A stretch of 64,000 bases of DNA from Crassaminicella thermophila. GTDB lineage: Bacteria; Bacillota; Clostridia; Peptostreptococcales; Thermotaleaceae. Under the pieces are notes generated by a model. The model had not been told where the DNA came from. It searched no databases and saw only the letters and a list, made by a program, of their open reading frames with translations. The stretch is taken from assembly GCF_008152325.1 (NCBI RefSeq), contig NZ_CP042243.1:1183026-1247025 (forward strand). Reading direction: 5' to 3'. The translations under genes were made by a program, and so were the position numbers. Below are positions 25,854-35,200 of the stretch, piece after piece. The first letter of the stretch is position 1. Every line of letters begins with the position of its first letter.

Positions 25854-26900
25854 CTATGCTTTGATTTCGTGTATTAAATTTTGTGCAAATTGTTTAGCTA
25901 TATGTTCAATTTTAGGTACATATTTTACAGTTTTTGGATCATTTGCGGTAGCCATAATTGTAAAGTAAGGTGGAAGTCTAAAACCTTTATTAATATTTAA
26001 AGCATCAATTAGTTGTTTTGCAATACAATCACTTCCTGAGTTACCAGATACAATAACTGAAAAAAGTGTTTTATCATAAAGAGGTGTTTTTCTATATAAA
26101 GAGGTTAATCGATTGATGACAGCCATAAGGTTTGCTGATACAGAATCATTATAATTTGGACACAACCAAAGAATTGCATCTGCTTTTTCGATAGCTGGTA
26201 AAATTTCTTCAACCATAAATCCTCCATAAAAACAAGTATTTTGCTTGCTATAATGGATACATGTTTTAAAGGAACATCCAATACAATCAAGAACAGTTCC
26301 ATTTTCTACATGAAGTTCCTTTATTTCGTAGTTACAAAGATGTTTTTTTATCATAGTCCAAAGCATAAGCGTATTAGATGTCTTATAAGAACTCGAATGT
26401 AGAGCTAGAATTTTAGGATTTGAAAGTAATAAAGGATGATCTTCTATTAATCTGATTACTAGTTGTTTGCTAAGTTTAGAACAAATTTCTTCTAAAGGGA
26501 GATCATAAGTTTTTTGCCATGTACGAAAATTATTTAGGTTACCTGTAGCTTCAATCATAGGATGTCCTATGAAGCGACATCCTAACTGGTTGGCTAAAAA
26601 AATAATATTTTTTGCAACACTTTTGGTATAGAGTTCATTGTAGCTATGAATAAGTATCCCAGCAGTTGATCCAGAAAGCGCATCTGTTCCTCTAGCATAT
26701 AATTTAGAAAGTATTTCAAATAAGGGACCATTAAAGCCTACTTCATTTAGTTGAATGACAAAGAGTATTTTTTTGTTTTTCAAATCAGGCATATCTTTAG
26801 AAGTTTTAATCACAATGGTAGATAAATTAGAGGTTGCAGCTTCAACCATCTTTAATAGTTGATTAGATATTTCCCCAGGAATAATAACATATAGGCTCAT
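25854..26900 (-). CDS. Flavodoxin-like NAD(P)H oxidoreductase with cysteine cluster
   Basis: A 348-residue protein, third gene of the large-protein operon. The C-terminal half (about 160-348) is an NADPH-dependent FMN reductase/iron-sulfur flavoprotein-like fold: a flavin phosphate loop near ILALHSSSYKTSNT, then CIGC-x4-C-x8-C (CIGCSFKTCIHYSKQNTC), the pattern of a possible Fe-S site, then ILWLCPNYNDSVSANL, the usual flavin-binding segment. The N-terminal 150 residues look like a second, degenerate flavodoxin-like unit and are not typical of the family. The start ATG overlaps the dehydrogenase stop (ATGA), so translation is coupled. Electron donor and acceptor are unknown. Confidence 0.75.
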   Translation of the reverse strand: MSLYVIIPGEISNQLLKMVEAATSNLSTIVIKTSKDMPDLKNKKILFVIQLNEVGFNGPLFEILSKLYARGTDALSGSTAGILIHSYNELYTKSVAKNIIFLANQLGCRFIGHPMIEATGNLNNFRTWQKTYDLPLEEICSKLSKQLVIRLIEDHPLLLSNPKILALHSSSYKTSNTLMLWTMIKKHLCNYEIKELHVENGTVLDCIGCSFKTCIHYSKQNTCFYGGFMVEEILPAIEKADAILWLCPNYNDSVSANLMAVINRLTSLYRKTPLYDKTLFSVIVSGNSGSDCIAKQLIDALNINKGFRLPPYFTIMATANDPKTVKYVPKIEHIAKQFAQNLIHEIKA

Positions 26901-28138
26901 AGAATTGCCATTAAGCTTTCATAAGTATGTTTTAATCTATCGAATAATGTTTTGGGGAAATCCAATCTTTCTATTTCTATTCCCGTTGCAGTTAGCCTGT
27001 TTTTTGCACCCATAAATACGCCTCCCATATATGTTGTACTATAGTGCCACTCACCATTTATTGTAGCAATAAGAGATAAACTACCAGAAGATAGTGCAGG
27101 AGCGATATAGGGTTTAAAACCGGTAGCACGAACTTTAAGATTTGCTTTTTTTGCTTTATCTGTAAGATCTAAAGATAGTTTATCATTATAATTCTGAATA
27201 CTATCAGCAATTATAAGTCCTTCTCCATGAGGACCAAATGCTCTTCCTTCGTTTAAATAATGCAGTGTTTCAGGTTGTTTTTTTGCGTAATAAGCAGCAC
27301 GAGCATGCATTACGCCAAGACCATAACCTCTTATTTGATTTGCAGCTAGTCCTTTAAAATCCATATTACCTGTATTATCCATATTGCTTTCTAAAAAAGC
27401 AACTTTACACAATAAATCTACAGGATCAGAAACAACAGCAAATATACCTTTAAAATTATTTTCTCTTGCCATCTTTGCATAAATTTTCATAATTTGAGCA
27501 TTGCCTTCAAATTGTGCAATTCTAACATCCTTTTTTTCTTTTCCTACTGGTGGTACACCTACAGAAATACAGAAAACAAACATGTCACAATCAAAAATCT
27601 CACTTTCATTAATAATATAAACATCTGGGTATATATTATGACTATTGGGTGGAAGAATTTGATTTATTTCATGTTCCCAGCGATTTAAATTATTTTCATT
27701 CTTGTCATAAATTCCTATTTTTGAAATTTTGTCTGATCCTAGTAAGCGAAGGCCTGTTACAAGCGTTCCTCCAACATCCCCCATACCAACTACATTAATT
27801 TTCCATTTTTCTGGAATTTTGTAATCTAGTACATCCTTCCAAGTAGGATATGCTATATTAATTGTTGAAACTTTTCCATCTTTCATTCTAGAAATGAGCC
27901 AGTCTGGAAAAGTATATTTTGATTCTTGTTTTTGAAGTAGTGAAAGTCCCTCTTCTTTTAAAAAAGCAAGAGATGGATCTGTAACTGAAAAGCTTTTTCG
28001 AGAAAATTTAGGATTTAGTTGGTGTAATATGTAAAGCGTATCTTGACTTTTTTTTGCAGTTTCTTCAGAGATTTCAGAAAGATTAGGATGTTTTCGATTT
28101 GAAATCAGTATTTTATTTTTTAGTATATAATAATACAT
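26897..28138 (-). CDS. Lactate/malate dehydrogenase-like oxidoreductase with N-terminal extension
   Basis: A 413-residue protein, second gene of the operon, 11 bases after the large gene. The first 110 residues are an extension not found in ordinary LDH or MDH. A Rossmann site follows (VVGMGDVGG, about 116-124), then the family landmarks in order: an SDPVDLL segment (cf. TNPVD), NQIRGYGLGVMHARA, and FGPHGEG, which carries the catalytic histidine like GEHGDS of LDH. It should oxidise or reduce a 2-hydroxy acid-like group with NAD(P). The usual substrate-specificity loop is altered (GVPPVGKEKKDVRI), so lactate or malate need not be the substrate. Confidence 0.8.
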   Translation of the reverse strand: MYYYILKNKILISNRKHPNLSEISEETAKKSQDTLYILHQLNPKFSRKSFSVTDPSLAFLKEEGLSLLQKQESKYTFPDWLISRMKDGKVSTINIAYPTWKDVLDYKIPEKWKINVVGMGDVGGTLVTGLRLLGSDKISKIGIYDKNENNLNRWEHEINQILPPNSHNIYPDVYIINESEIFDCDMFVFCISVGVPPVGKEKKDVRIAQFEGNAQIMKIYAKMARENNFKGIFAVVSDPVDLLCKVAFLESNMDNTGNMDFKGLAANQIRGYGLGVMHARAAYYAKKQPETLHYLNEGRAFGPHGEGLIIADSIQNYNDKLSLDLTDKAKKANLKVRATGFKPYIAPALSSGSLSLIATINGEWHYSTTYMGGVFMGAKNRLTATGIEIERLDFPKTLFDRLKHTYESLMAIL

Positions 28139-28149
28139 AGTTTGCCTCC

Positions 28150-31100
28150 TTATCTGCCTAAAATTGCTTGCTCTAAACGGTTTAACTGTTCTAAATCATT
28201 TTCTAAGTAATGAGATGGACTAAGATTTAAATCATAGTGCATATTTTTCCCATGATCTGGGCATCGTGGAGAAATAAATATTTCTCCTAATGAAGCGAGT
28301 GTTAAATTTCTTTCATGCATACTATGATATTCATTTTCGATTATTGTTAGTATATCCATTGCATTTTGAATGCAAACTTTTGATAAGTTATATTGTGCGT
28401 CTTTTGAAGCATCTTTAATAAATGTAGGAGATGTATAAGGTAATATTAAATTTATTGATGGTACTAGATTTCTTTGAGGTGTAGTACCTCGCCATATTGT
28501 ATCTCCTCCAAAAAATGGATATAATAAATTTTCATTAAACCAAGCTTTTAACTTAGGTATATAGTATGCACTATCTACTTCTCTATTTTGCCTATCCATT
28601 AACTCCTTTCCTCTAGCAGAAAGTATTCCAACGATTGTTTTTTTCACTTTTATGTTTTCTTTATTCAGTAGAGGATGAATAACGTTATTGCGGTAGCCTT
28701 TATGTAGAAGATCATCAACCAAGATTATAGGTTTATTAAAGGATGCTAACATCTTTATTTGTATTTCTAGATCCGGATAGTGAGGGAACGGACCTATTAG
28801 AAAATCTTTCATATGAGGTAAAAATAATTTTTCTGTATGAAGCGCTTTTGTAACTGTATTTGGTATAATAGAACGACTTAAAATAGTACCAAATGGAACA
28901 CACATAGCAGGTCCTAGTTTGCGCGGTGTTAGTGGTGTTGTTGGTACACTGTTTTCAGCACAGATTTTTCTAACAAGTGTTTCGTGAAGAATATTCCTAT
29001 TAAATGATAATATGAGATTTCCTGGATACAAATTTGTTAATGATTTTTGAAGCTTTTTTCTTGAACGCATGATTGCTTGCTGTACATTTTTATTGCTTCT
29101 AAAAGGTTCTTTAATATTTGGTTCCATATCAAGATTAAGTGTACAAGGGGAACTCATATTTACAATAAAAACAGGATTGTATTCATTGCTATAAGGCAAT
29201 TTTACAAAGCCTTGAAACTTTAGTATTTCTTGTAAAGATGATGATATATATTCTGGTATCATATTATGAAAAACAGCATATTCATAATCCTTTGATAAAC
29301 AGAATGCAAGTGTTTCAGTAAGTAGTATTTGTTCATAGGTTTCTTTATTTTCTGATGGTCGGACAAAAATTCCGTCCATTAAAACAATTCTTCCTTGCGA
29401 ATGCTCTCGAATATATTCTGATACTGTGCTGTCCTTAAGATCATGAAATAAAGTGTTTAGTCTTACCCAATGATGGGCTGCAAACCCGATTATTTTTCTA
29501 TTTTGATTCAGATCTCTTAGTAACAATAATCTAGCAGAAGGTTTATGGAAAAATTCAATTAGTTTTGTTCGAGCTATATCATAATTATTATAAAATTTTG
29601 AAGAAAGTTCATTGATTAATTCAATATCAAAATCTTCAATCAGTTCAATTTTTATTGACTTTGCTTGCATAAGGGTTTTGTATAGTGGTTCTCTTCTGTA
29701 AAAACCATTTTCATAAATATATTTTTGTGCTAATGGGTCAACCAAACTTGAAATATCTCTATTTTCATCTATATAGTTGCGTATTTGTGTAGAACTGATT
29801 TCATCATAGCGTGCAGGAAGTTGTAAAATAGTAACTTTACTATGGATTTTTTTGATAGCTTTTGAAAGGGTTATATTATTCTTTTTAATAGGTAAAAGAT
29901 GATTCCTCTCAAAAATAACATGAGGAAAAGTATGTATAGAACCTTCTGTTTTATCTGTTTGATAGCTTGTAGCATTTAAAATTACATCACTTCCTACAAC
30001 AATATATACCTCAGAGTGTGGAAAATTTTGTTTTAGTGTGTTTAGATCTTTTTTATTTCCAATGTTTATAGGAAATTCTTCAGGATATAAGTAAATATTA
30101 AGTTCATCTGCAATAGACATATTTACAATATTTTTTCTAAGCAGGTGTGGTAGTGTTTGCTTTGACCATGAAAATTCATCAATAGCAAGATAAACTTCAA
30201 ATCCAAGATCTCTTACAGCTTTAGCAATTTGCTTATGACTTAAAGAGAATGGGTCAAAAGTACCAGGGAAAAATGCTACTTTATGAGGAATTGTAAGACA
30301 ATAATCACCTTTAAAAAATATGTAATCTGAGATGAATCTATATATATGATGCAACGCAGCAGCATTTCCTAAAAGTAATAGTGTTTCTTCTTTATTATCT
30401 GTTAATAATGTAAGAATTTTTTTCGCTATAAGCTGGAAAATATGATTTTTTTCTTCAAGATTAAGATATTCTGATCCAAATATGATTTTTCCAATAACAG
30501 AAAAGGCACCTTGCTTTACGCGAGAATTGTAATTTACAAGGCCATTTAATAAAATACCAAGCATTTTCATTAGACGTTCATCATAAAAGTCTATATTCTC
30601 TTGAAATAAAATTGCATACTTTGGATAGTTTGCAATTGCAACACCAATGGTTTTTAGAAGTAAAGAACTAAGCACAGGGTTTGATTGTTTTATCTTGTCA
30701 ATAAAATCATCAATTAATTCATCTAATTCAACCGGTTGAAGTGTTAAGATTAATTGTCCAAGATAAGGAGGAATATATTCAGTAAATTGATAACCATCTA
30801 ATTCAAGTGCACTCAGTAGTTCTACAGCTACTTCATTTCTTTGTTCAAATGATAAATAAGGTACGATTTCTAAAATAGCTTCGCCAGCTCGAGCTCTTAT
30901 TTTATCTGAAGAACTTACTTTTAATAGATTACAAAAATGCAGGGCTGTTTGAAGTCCATTACTTTCAGGTGTATCAAGAGCATGTTCTAACAAAACTTCT
31001 ATTTGTACGTTTTTGATGACTGGGTCTGTTGCAGATTTTAGATTGCTTAAAAACATAGCAGGAATTTTTTTCTTATCCATTTGAAAGAAATTTGAATATT

Positions 31101-33066
31101 TCATCACTACTGGACTATTTAGATTTAATTGTTTAATAATTTTAAGCTTTAGAAAATTTTCTGAAGGATACGCTGATGGAAACATTTCATTCGTAAGGAT
31201 TGATGAAATTTTTTTAGTAAAATAAGCATTGTTACGAATTTTAGGTATTAAGTTATAGGTAACTTCTAAAGCAGCAATCTTTAAATGATGATTTTTTTCT
31301 TCTAACATTGCAAACAAAAAATCAAATAAAACTGAAAAACGCAAATCACAATTTGCAATAGGAATATATTTAAGTGTTTCAAGAAGATAAAAAGCAATAT
31401 TTTCTTTTTTGTATATGTCTTTATGATAATACTTTAGTAAAGTAGTTATATAATTGTCTACTTGATGATTATTGTGATTATGTTTAATTTGCTTAAATAA
31501 AGAAGCAATCATTGTACTTAGACAATAGCCAATCCATCTACGATGTTTTGGAATAATTTTATGATCAGGGAAAATAAAGAGCTTTAGGTATTTTTCTAAT
31601 AATTCCAAACTTGTAATATCTGGATCAAACAAGGTGACATTTTCGGGGACTTCTTTACGGTAAACTTCATCAAACATAGCGATTAAAGCACCAATAAGCT
31701 CTGCACAGTGCTTTCTTATATCATCTTCTGGATGAATCAAATTCTCATACAAAAAATTTATTGTAATGAGTTTCTGTTTCTGTGTTAAATATGTAGAATA
31801 TTCATCAAAAATTCGTAGATATTCACGAAGGTTTGTCCAATCTTTTTCGCTACGTGCTAATTGTAAAATAGCATCCAGAGAAAATTCGTCGCGTAGTTGA
31901 TACATAAGATTAATATTATGATAAATAGAAAGATACTTTACGTTATCAATGATTTCTTTTCCCTGCATTAAAGCATAGTGGAATTTTCGCTTTTGATTTT
32001 TAACACGATGTAAATCTTTAGAAGAATTAACATCTATATTTATACCTAGGTGAATCATATAATCTTCGAAATCTTTTAATTTAGCATATACACGACCATA
32101 TCTTTTTTCTTTTTCAGTATCTAAGTTATCTAGTTTTTCTAAAATAACACGAAAAGATTCTGAAAGAGTGTATATATGCATTTTTGCATTTCCATTTTGA
32201 TCAAAACGATTTTTAACACGAAAATCTGAATAAATAAGTATCAAGGATTCTAATGATAAATTTTCCAATTCTAAATCCCATACAGAATGATTTAATGCAA
32301 TATGGCGAATGTAAACAATATCATGATTTGAAAACCATAAATCTGTGTAGTAATAATGAAGATAAGGGACTCTTGTTTGTTCCCGTTTTGTACATCCATA
32401 TTTGCCAATATCATGTCCAGCTGTAGAACCAGAAACTCTTCCTAAATCAATAGGAAGTCCACAATTTTGTAATTGTCGTGCAATAAAAAGAGCGAGATAA
32501 TGTACACCACATATATGATCAATTGTATTATATCCTGCTACTTCACTGTTTAATTTCATCATTTCATAGACATAATCAGTATGAAATGCAGCTAAAAAAC
32601 GGTTATATTCGGTAGGATCTTCAAGAGCATTTTTTTCTTCTTGTGTTAAAAAAATCAAAGGATATTTGCTTTGCCAAGTATTATCATTAGCATGTTTTTG
32701 AAATTCAGATACGATTCTTAATAAATCTAAATATAAGTAACAAGCACTATTAAGATTACTTCTTAGAGGTTCCTCAACAGCATGAGGGAAAGACTTAGAA
32801 AGTACAAATTGATATATATAAGAAAGCCAATTTGTTGGAGACTCATTATTTGCTAATTCATTGAGCATATTTTCACATAAACTTAATACAGCTTTGCAAC
32901 TATAGTCTTTAGTATTTACCATGTTGTTTATACAATGAAAAAAAGAAATGTTTTCGATGTGTTTTTTTATAAACTTTTCATTTAGTGATAGTTTTTCTAA
33001 CCATACGGGATCTAGAATTTTACTTGTAATTTGATTGTATAATTCCATAACAGACAGATTATTCAT
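28150..33066 (-). CDS. Giant multidomain protein: HD-like, helical repeats, NMNAT-like, GNAT-like, PRT-like
   Basis: A 1638-residue cytoplasmic protein heading a three-gene operon. Residues about 180-310 look like an HD domain (H184; GHDIGKYG with HD at 218-219; LNHSVW; IYSDFRVK). About 400-900 is all-helical and repetitive, like HEAT repeats. About 930-1110 is a nicotinate/nicotinamide mononucleotide adenylyltransferase-like domain: GTFDPFSLSHK (935-945) and ISSTQIRNY (SST at 1091-1093), the two signatures of that family, with VGSDVILN between. About 1125-1290 is GNAT-like (weak). About 1330-1560 is phosphoribosyltransferase-like (ILVDDLLHKGYR, DD at 1451-1452), though without the usual threonines. 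It starts at ATG after AAGGAGG. Similar large proteins occur in clostridia by memory; I know no assigned function. Confidence 0.75.
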   Translation of the reverse strand: MNNLSVMELYNQITSKILDPVWLEKLSLNEKFIKKHIENISFFHCINNMVNTKDYSCKAVLSLCENMLNELANNESPTNWLSYIYQFVLSKSFPHAVEEPLRSNLNSACYLYLDLLRIVSEFQKHANDNTWQSKYPLIFLTQEEKNALEDPTEYNRFLAAFHTDYVYEMMKLNSEVAGYNTIDHICGVHYLALFIARQLQNCGLPIDLGRVSGSTAGHDIGKYGCTKREQTRVPYLHYYYTDLWFSNHDIVYIRHIALNHSVWDLELENLSLESLILIYSDFRVKNRFDQNGNAKMHIYTLSESFRVILEKLDNLDTEKEKRYGRVYAKLKDFEDYMIHLGINIDVNSSKDLHRVKNQKRKFHYALMQGKEIIDNVKYLSIYHNINLMYQLRDEFSLDAILQLARSEKDWTNLREYLRIFDEYSTYLTQKQKLITINFLYENLIHPEDDIRKHCAELIGALIAMFDEVYRKEVPENVTLFDPDITSLELLEKYLKLFIFPDHKIIPKHRRWIGYCLSTMIASLFKQIKHNHNNHQVDNYITTLLKYYHKDIYKKENIAFYLLETLKYIPIANCDLRFSVLFDFLFAMLEEKNHHLKIAALEVTYNLIPKIRNNAYFTKKISSILTNEMFPSAYPSENFLKLKIIKQLNLNSPVVMKYSNFFQMDKKKIPAMFLSNLKSATDPVIKNVQIEVLLEHALDTPESNGLQTALHFCNLLKVSSSDKIRARAGEAILEIVPYLSFEQRNEVAVELLSALELDGYQFTEYIPPYLGQLILTLQPVELDELIDDFIDKIKQSNPVLSSLLLKTIGVAIANYPKYAILFQENIDFYDERLMKMLGILLNGLVNYNSRVKQGAFSVIGKIIFGSEYLNLEEKNHIFQLIAKKILTLLTDNKEETLLLLGNAAALHHIYRFISDYIFFKGDYCLTIPHKVAFFPGTFDPFSLSHKQIAKAVRDLGFEVYLAIDEFSWSKQTLPHLLRKNIVNMSIADELNIYLYPEEFPINIGNKKDLNTLKQNFPHSEVYIVVGSDVILNATSYQTDKTEGSIHTFPHVIFERNHLLPIKKNNITLSKAIKKIHSKVTILQLPARYDEISSTQIRNYIDENRDISSLVDPLAQKYIYENGFYRREPLYKTLMQAKSIKIELIEDFDIELINELSSKFYNNYDIARTKLIEFFHKPSARLLLLRDLNQNRKIIGFAAHHWVRLNTLFHDLKDSTVSEYIREHSQGRIVLMDGIFVRPSENKETYEQILLTETLAFCLSKDYEYAVFHNMIPEYISSSLQEILKFQGFVKLPYSNEYNPVFIVNMSSPCTLNLDMEPNIKEPFRSNKNVQQAIMRSRKKLQKSLTNLYPGNLILSFNRNILHETLVRKICAENSVPTTPLTPRKLGPAMCVPFGTILSRSIIPNTVTKALHTEKLFLPHMKDFLIGPFPHYPDLEIQIKMLASFNKPIILVDDLLHKGYRNNVIHPLLNKENIKVKKTIVGILSARGKELMDRQNREVDSAYYIPKLKAWFNENLLYPFFGGDTIWRGTTPQRNLVPSINLILPYTSPTFIKDASKDAQYNLSKVCIQNAMDILTIIENEYHSMHERNLTLASLGEIFISPRCPDHGKNMHYDLNLSPSHYLENDLEQLNRLEQAILGR

Positions 33067-33213
33067 TGGATCCTCCTTAAAATTATATGGAAATTATTTA
33101 TAAAATGATAAATTAAGATTAAAGTATTTACATTTATTTCTATGATTATTATAACGTAAAATATATATGTATGTATATTAGATATGTGATTTTAAAACTT
33201 TATATATATGAAA

Positions 33214-33236
33214 TAAAAAAAAGCCAAACTGGCTTA
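33214..33236 (-). terminator. Terminator of the small membrane protein gene
   Basis: On the minus strand AAGCCA pairs with TGGCTT around a short loop, then a run of T residues. It overlaps the stop codon of the 33234-33440 gene. Confidence 0.8.
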
Positions 33237-33440
33237 AATAAAGGATTGATCATTACTACTTTTCTTATTGCGTTTTTTATATAAAAAGGGAAGCATATTA
33301 AAAAGGATTGGTATAAATAAAAAACCAAGGAAGCCACTGAGTATTGGCGAAAGTCTCCACTTTTTCCCCTCAAAAGCCCAAATAATTCCAGTGGATATAT
33401 AAATAAATAGTTTTAATAAAATATTTATAATATTCATCAT
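33234..33440 (-). CDS. Small membrane protein, 68 residues
   Basis: Unrecognised. There are two hydrophobic helices (about 5-24 and 32-55) separated by EGKKWRLSP, and a basic tail KKRNKKSSNDQ. Start at either of two adjacent ATG codons after AGGAG. It has its own terminator and lies between the large operon and the divergent ndpA gene. The shape (two helices, positive tail) resembles small YqaE- or DUF-type membrane proteins, but I cannot assign a family. Confidence 0.65.
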   Translation of the reverse strand: MMNIINILLKLFIYISTGIIWAFEGKKWRLSPILSGFLGFLFIPILFNMLPFLYKKRNKKSSNDQSFI

Positions 33441-33586
33441 ATCATCTCCTAAATACCTTATTTATAATATTGTGTATAATATTATAAAAATTTATATAAA
33501 CAAATAAAGATTTCTTTTAACTAAAAGGGAACTATAGTATAATTTAAGTTGTTTGTTACTATGACAATACAGAGGAGAGAAATAAC

Positions 33587-34627
33587 ATGAGAAACACAGA
33601 TGCTGTTATAATTAAAAAGGCGATCGTTCATATATTAGATAGAAATGCTGATGCACCCATACTTACAGATTTTGAACAAGAAGTACAAGAAGATATCCAT
33701 GAGTTTTTAGAAAAACATATCATAAAATCTTTACAAGATGAAGAAAATAAAAAGGCGAAGTTTCGTGGAGGATTAAGTATAGTAAAAGATGCTTGCCTTG
33801 AGATATTCAGAGATGAAGAACAATTTGTAAAATGTTCTCAAGAAATAGCCAATCAGTTGTTTAAAGCTATGAAGAGTAATAATAATATTTCTTCTGCTGA
33901 CCTTGTTGTATGTTTATATACTGCTTCTGATAAAAACTATATAGGGATACTAAAACTAGACTATAAAAAATCTTTTATTCATGAGATTGAATATGTTGAT
34001 GATAAATTTAAAATATCTATTGTACCTCAGATGATTAGTTTGCCTGGAATGAGCCAAAGATTACAAAAATGTGCATTTGTAAAAGAAATAAATGAAGATG
34101 ACGAATATGATTTAATTGTTTTAGATAATCAAGTATATGGAAAAGATGAAGATGCAGAAATTGCACGGTTTTTTGTAAATAATTTTTTAAATTGTAACGT
34201 ACTGATAGATAATAGAGATAAAACAAAGCTTTTTAAAAAAGTAACAGAAAAATGGACAAGAAAAAATTTAAAGGAAGATATTGAAAAAGCTCAAGAAGTA
34301 AGAGAAGAAGCGATAGCATCTTTGAAAAATTGTGCTGAAATAGATTTAGAGAAGTTCACCCAAAATGTTTTTGGAAATGATGTTGAAATGCAGCAAAATT
34401 TTATTCAGCATTTGGATCAAGAAGGGTTGAAATTAGAAGCATTTGACATTGATAAGTCTTGGGTTGAGAAAAAAATGAAAAAGAGAATTATGAAAACAGA
34501 TACAGGTATAGAGATAAAAGGAGAGTATGAGGATTTAGAAGATAAAATGAAATTTGAAATAGTAAGAAATGGAGATGGAACTATTAATATTATTATAAAG
34601 AATGTAAGAAGCTTTCAAGAACGCTAA
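33587..34627 (+). CDS. Nucleoid-associated protein, NdpA/YejK family
   Basis: A 346-residue member of the 37-kDa nucleoid-associated protein family. It opens in the usual way (a basic strand AVIIKKAIVHILD followed by an acidic, helical EVQEDIHEFLEKHI) and has a central beta region (KNYIGILKLDYKKSFIHEI) followed by VDDKFKI. In Proteobacteria the protein binds DNA; its role in Firmicutes is not established. The C-terminal part is highly charged. It starts at ATG after GAGGAGAG and is followed 15 bases later by an unknown gene, probably on the same transcript. NdpA homologues near defence or mobile genes can be phage-related, but nothing here suggests that. Confidence 0.8.
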   Translation: MRNTDAVIIKKAIVHILDRNADAPILTDFEQEVQEDIHEFLEKHIIKSLQDEENKKAKFRGGLSIVKDACLEIFRDEEQFVKCSQEIANQLFKAMKSNNNISSADLVVCLYTASDKNYIGILKLDYKKSFIHEIEYVDDKFKISIVPQMISLPGMSQRLQKCAFVKEINEDDEYDLIVLDNQVYGKDEDAEIARFFVNNFLNCNVLIDNRDKTKLFKKVTEKWTRKNLKEDIEKAQEVREEAIASLKNCAEIDLEKFTQNVFGNDVEMQQNFIQHLDQEGLKLEAFDIDKSWVEKKMKKRIMKTDTGIEIKGEYEDLEDKMKFEIVRNGDGTINIIIKNVRSFQER

Positions 34628-34642
34628 AGGAGGCAATAGATT

Positions 34643-35086
34643 ATGTTAAAATTTTTAAATATTTCAAAGCAAAATATAACAATTTTAAAAGGAACTTTGG
34701 TTCATATTAATGCACATTTTATTACGGATACTTCTCAATCATGGATTTTTAGTAATACAAAGGCAGAGGAAGGAATATGTGAAGTATTTATTCATTATAT
34801 TTCAGCTGAGAATAATAGAAAAATGATGATGGAACAACCATTATGGAAAAGATATATTGATGCTGAATTGCAGAATATAGAAAAAAAAGAACAGTTTTTT
34901 GAAAATATCTGTGAACCTATTATTCATGTTATTATAAATATACATGATAGTTATAGAGAGTTATCAAATGATTTGTTGGATTTTATATATGGTGTACTAA
35001 AAAAGAATAATCCTAATGTGGAAGAAATCATCATAGATAGATTTATTTATACAGAAATGATAGAATCAGAAGATAATAAATTTTAA
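34643..35086 (+). CDS. Hypothetical protein, 147 residues
   Basis: Not recognised. Mixed alpha/beta, acidic toward the C-terminus, no signal peptide or membrane helix, no cysteine motif. It starts at ATG after AAAGGAGGC and follows the NdpA-type gene by 15 bases, so they form an operon; a role with that DNA-associated protein is a guess from position only. Confidence 0.75.
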   Translation: MLKFLNISKQNITILKGTLVHINAHFITDTSQSWIFSNTKAEEGICEVFIHYISAENNRKMMMEQPLWKRYIDAELQNIEKKEQFFENICEPIIHVIINIHDSYRELSNDLLDFIYGVLKKNNPNVEEIIIDRFIYTEMIESEDNKF

Positions 35087-35162
35087 ATTAGATAGCAAAA
35101 TTTACAAAGAATAAATGTCTTTAATTGTGTACAAAAATATGTTATAATACATTATGTAAACC

Positions 35163-35193
35163 ACCCCCGTTTGTACATAACAGATAAAGGGGG
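35163..35193 (+). promoter_or_regulatory. Hairpin that can hide the ftsH ribosome binding site
   Basis: ACCCCC (35163-35168 region) is complementary to GGGGGT, the core of the AAAGGGGGT ribosome binding site of the FtsH gene, with about 20 bases between. The leader is short: TATAAT lies at 35143-35148. Such pairing could slow translation and might melt with temperature; this is inference from six base pairs. Confidence 0.4.
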
Positions 35194-35200
35194 TATTATT

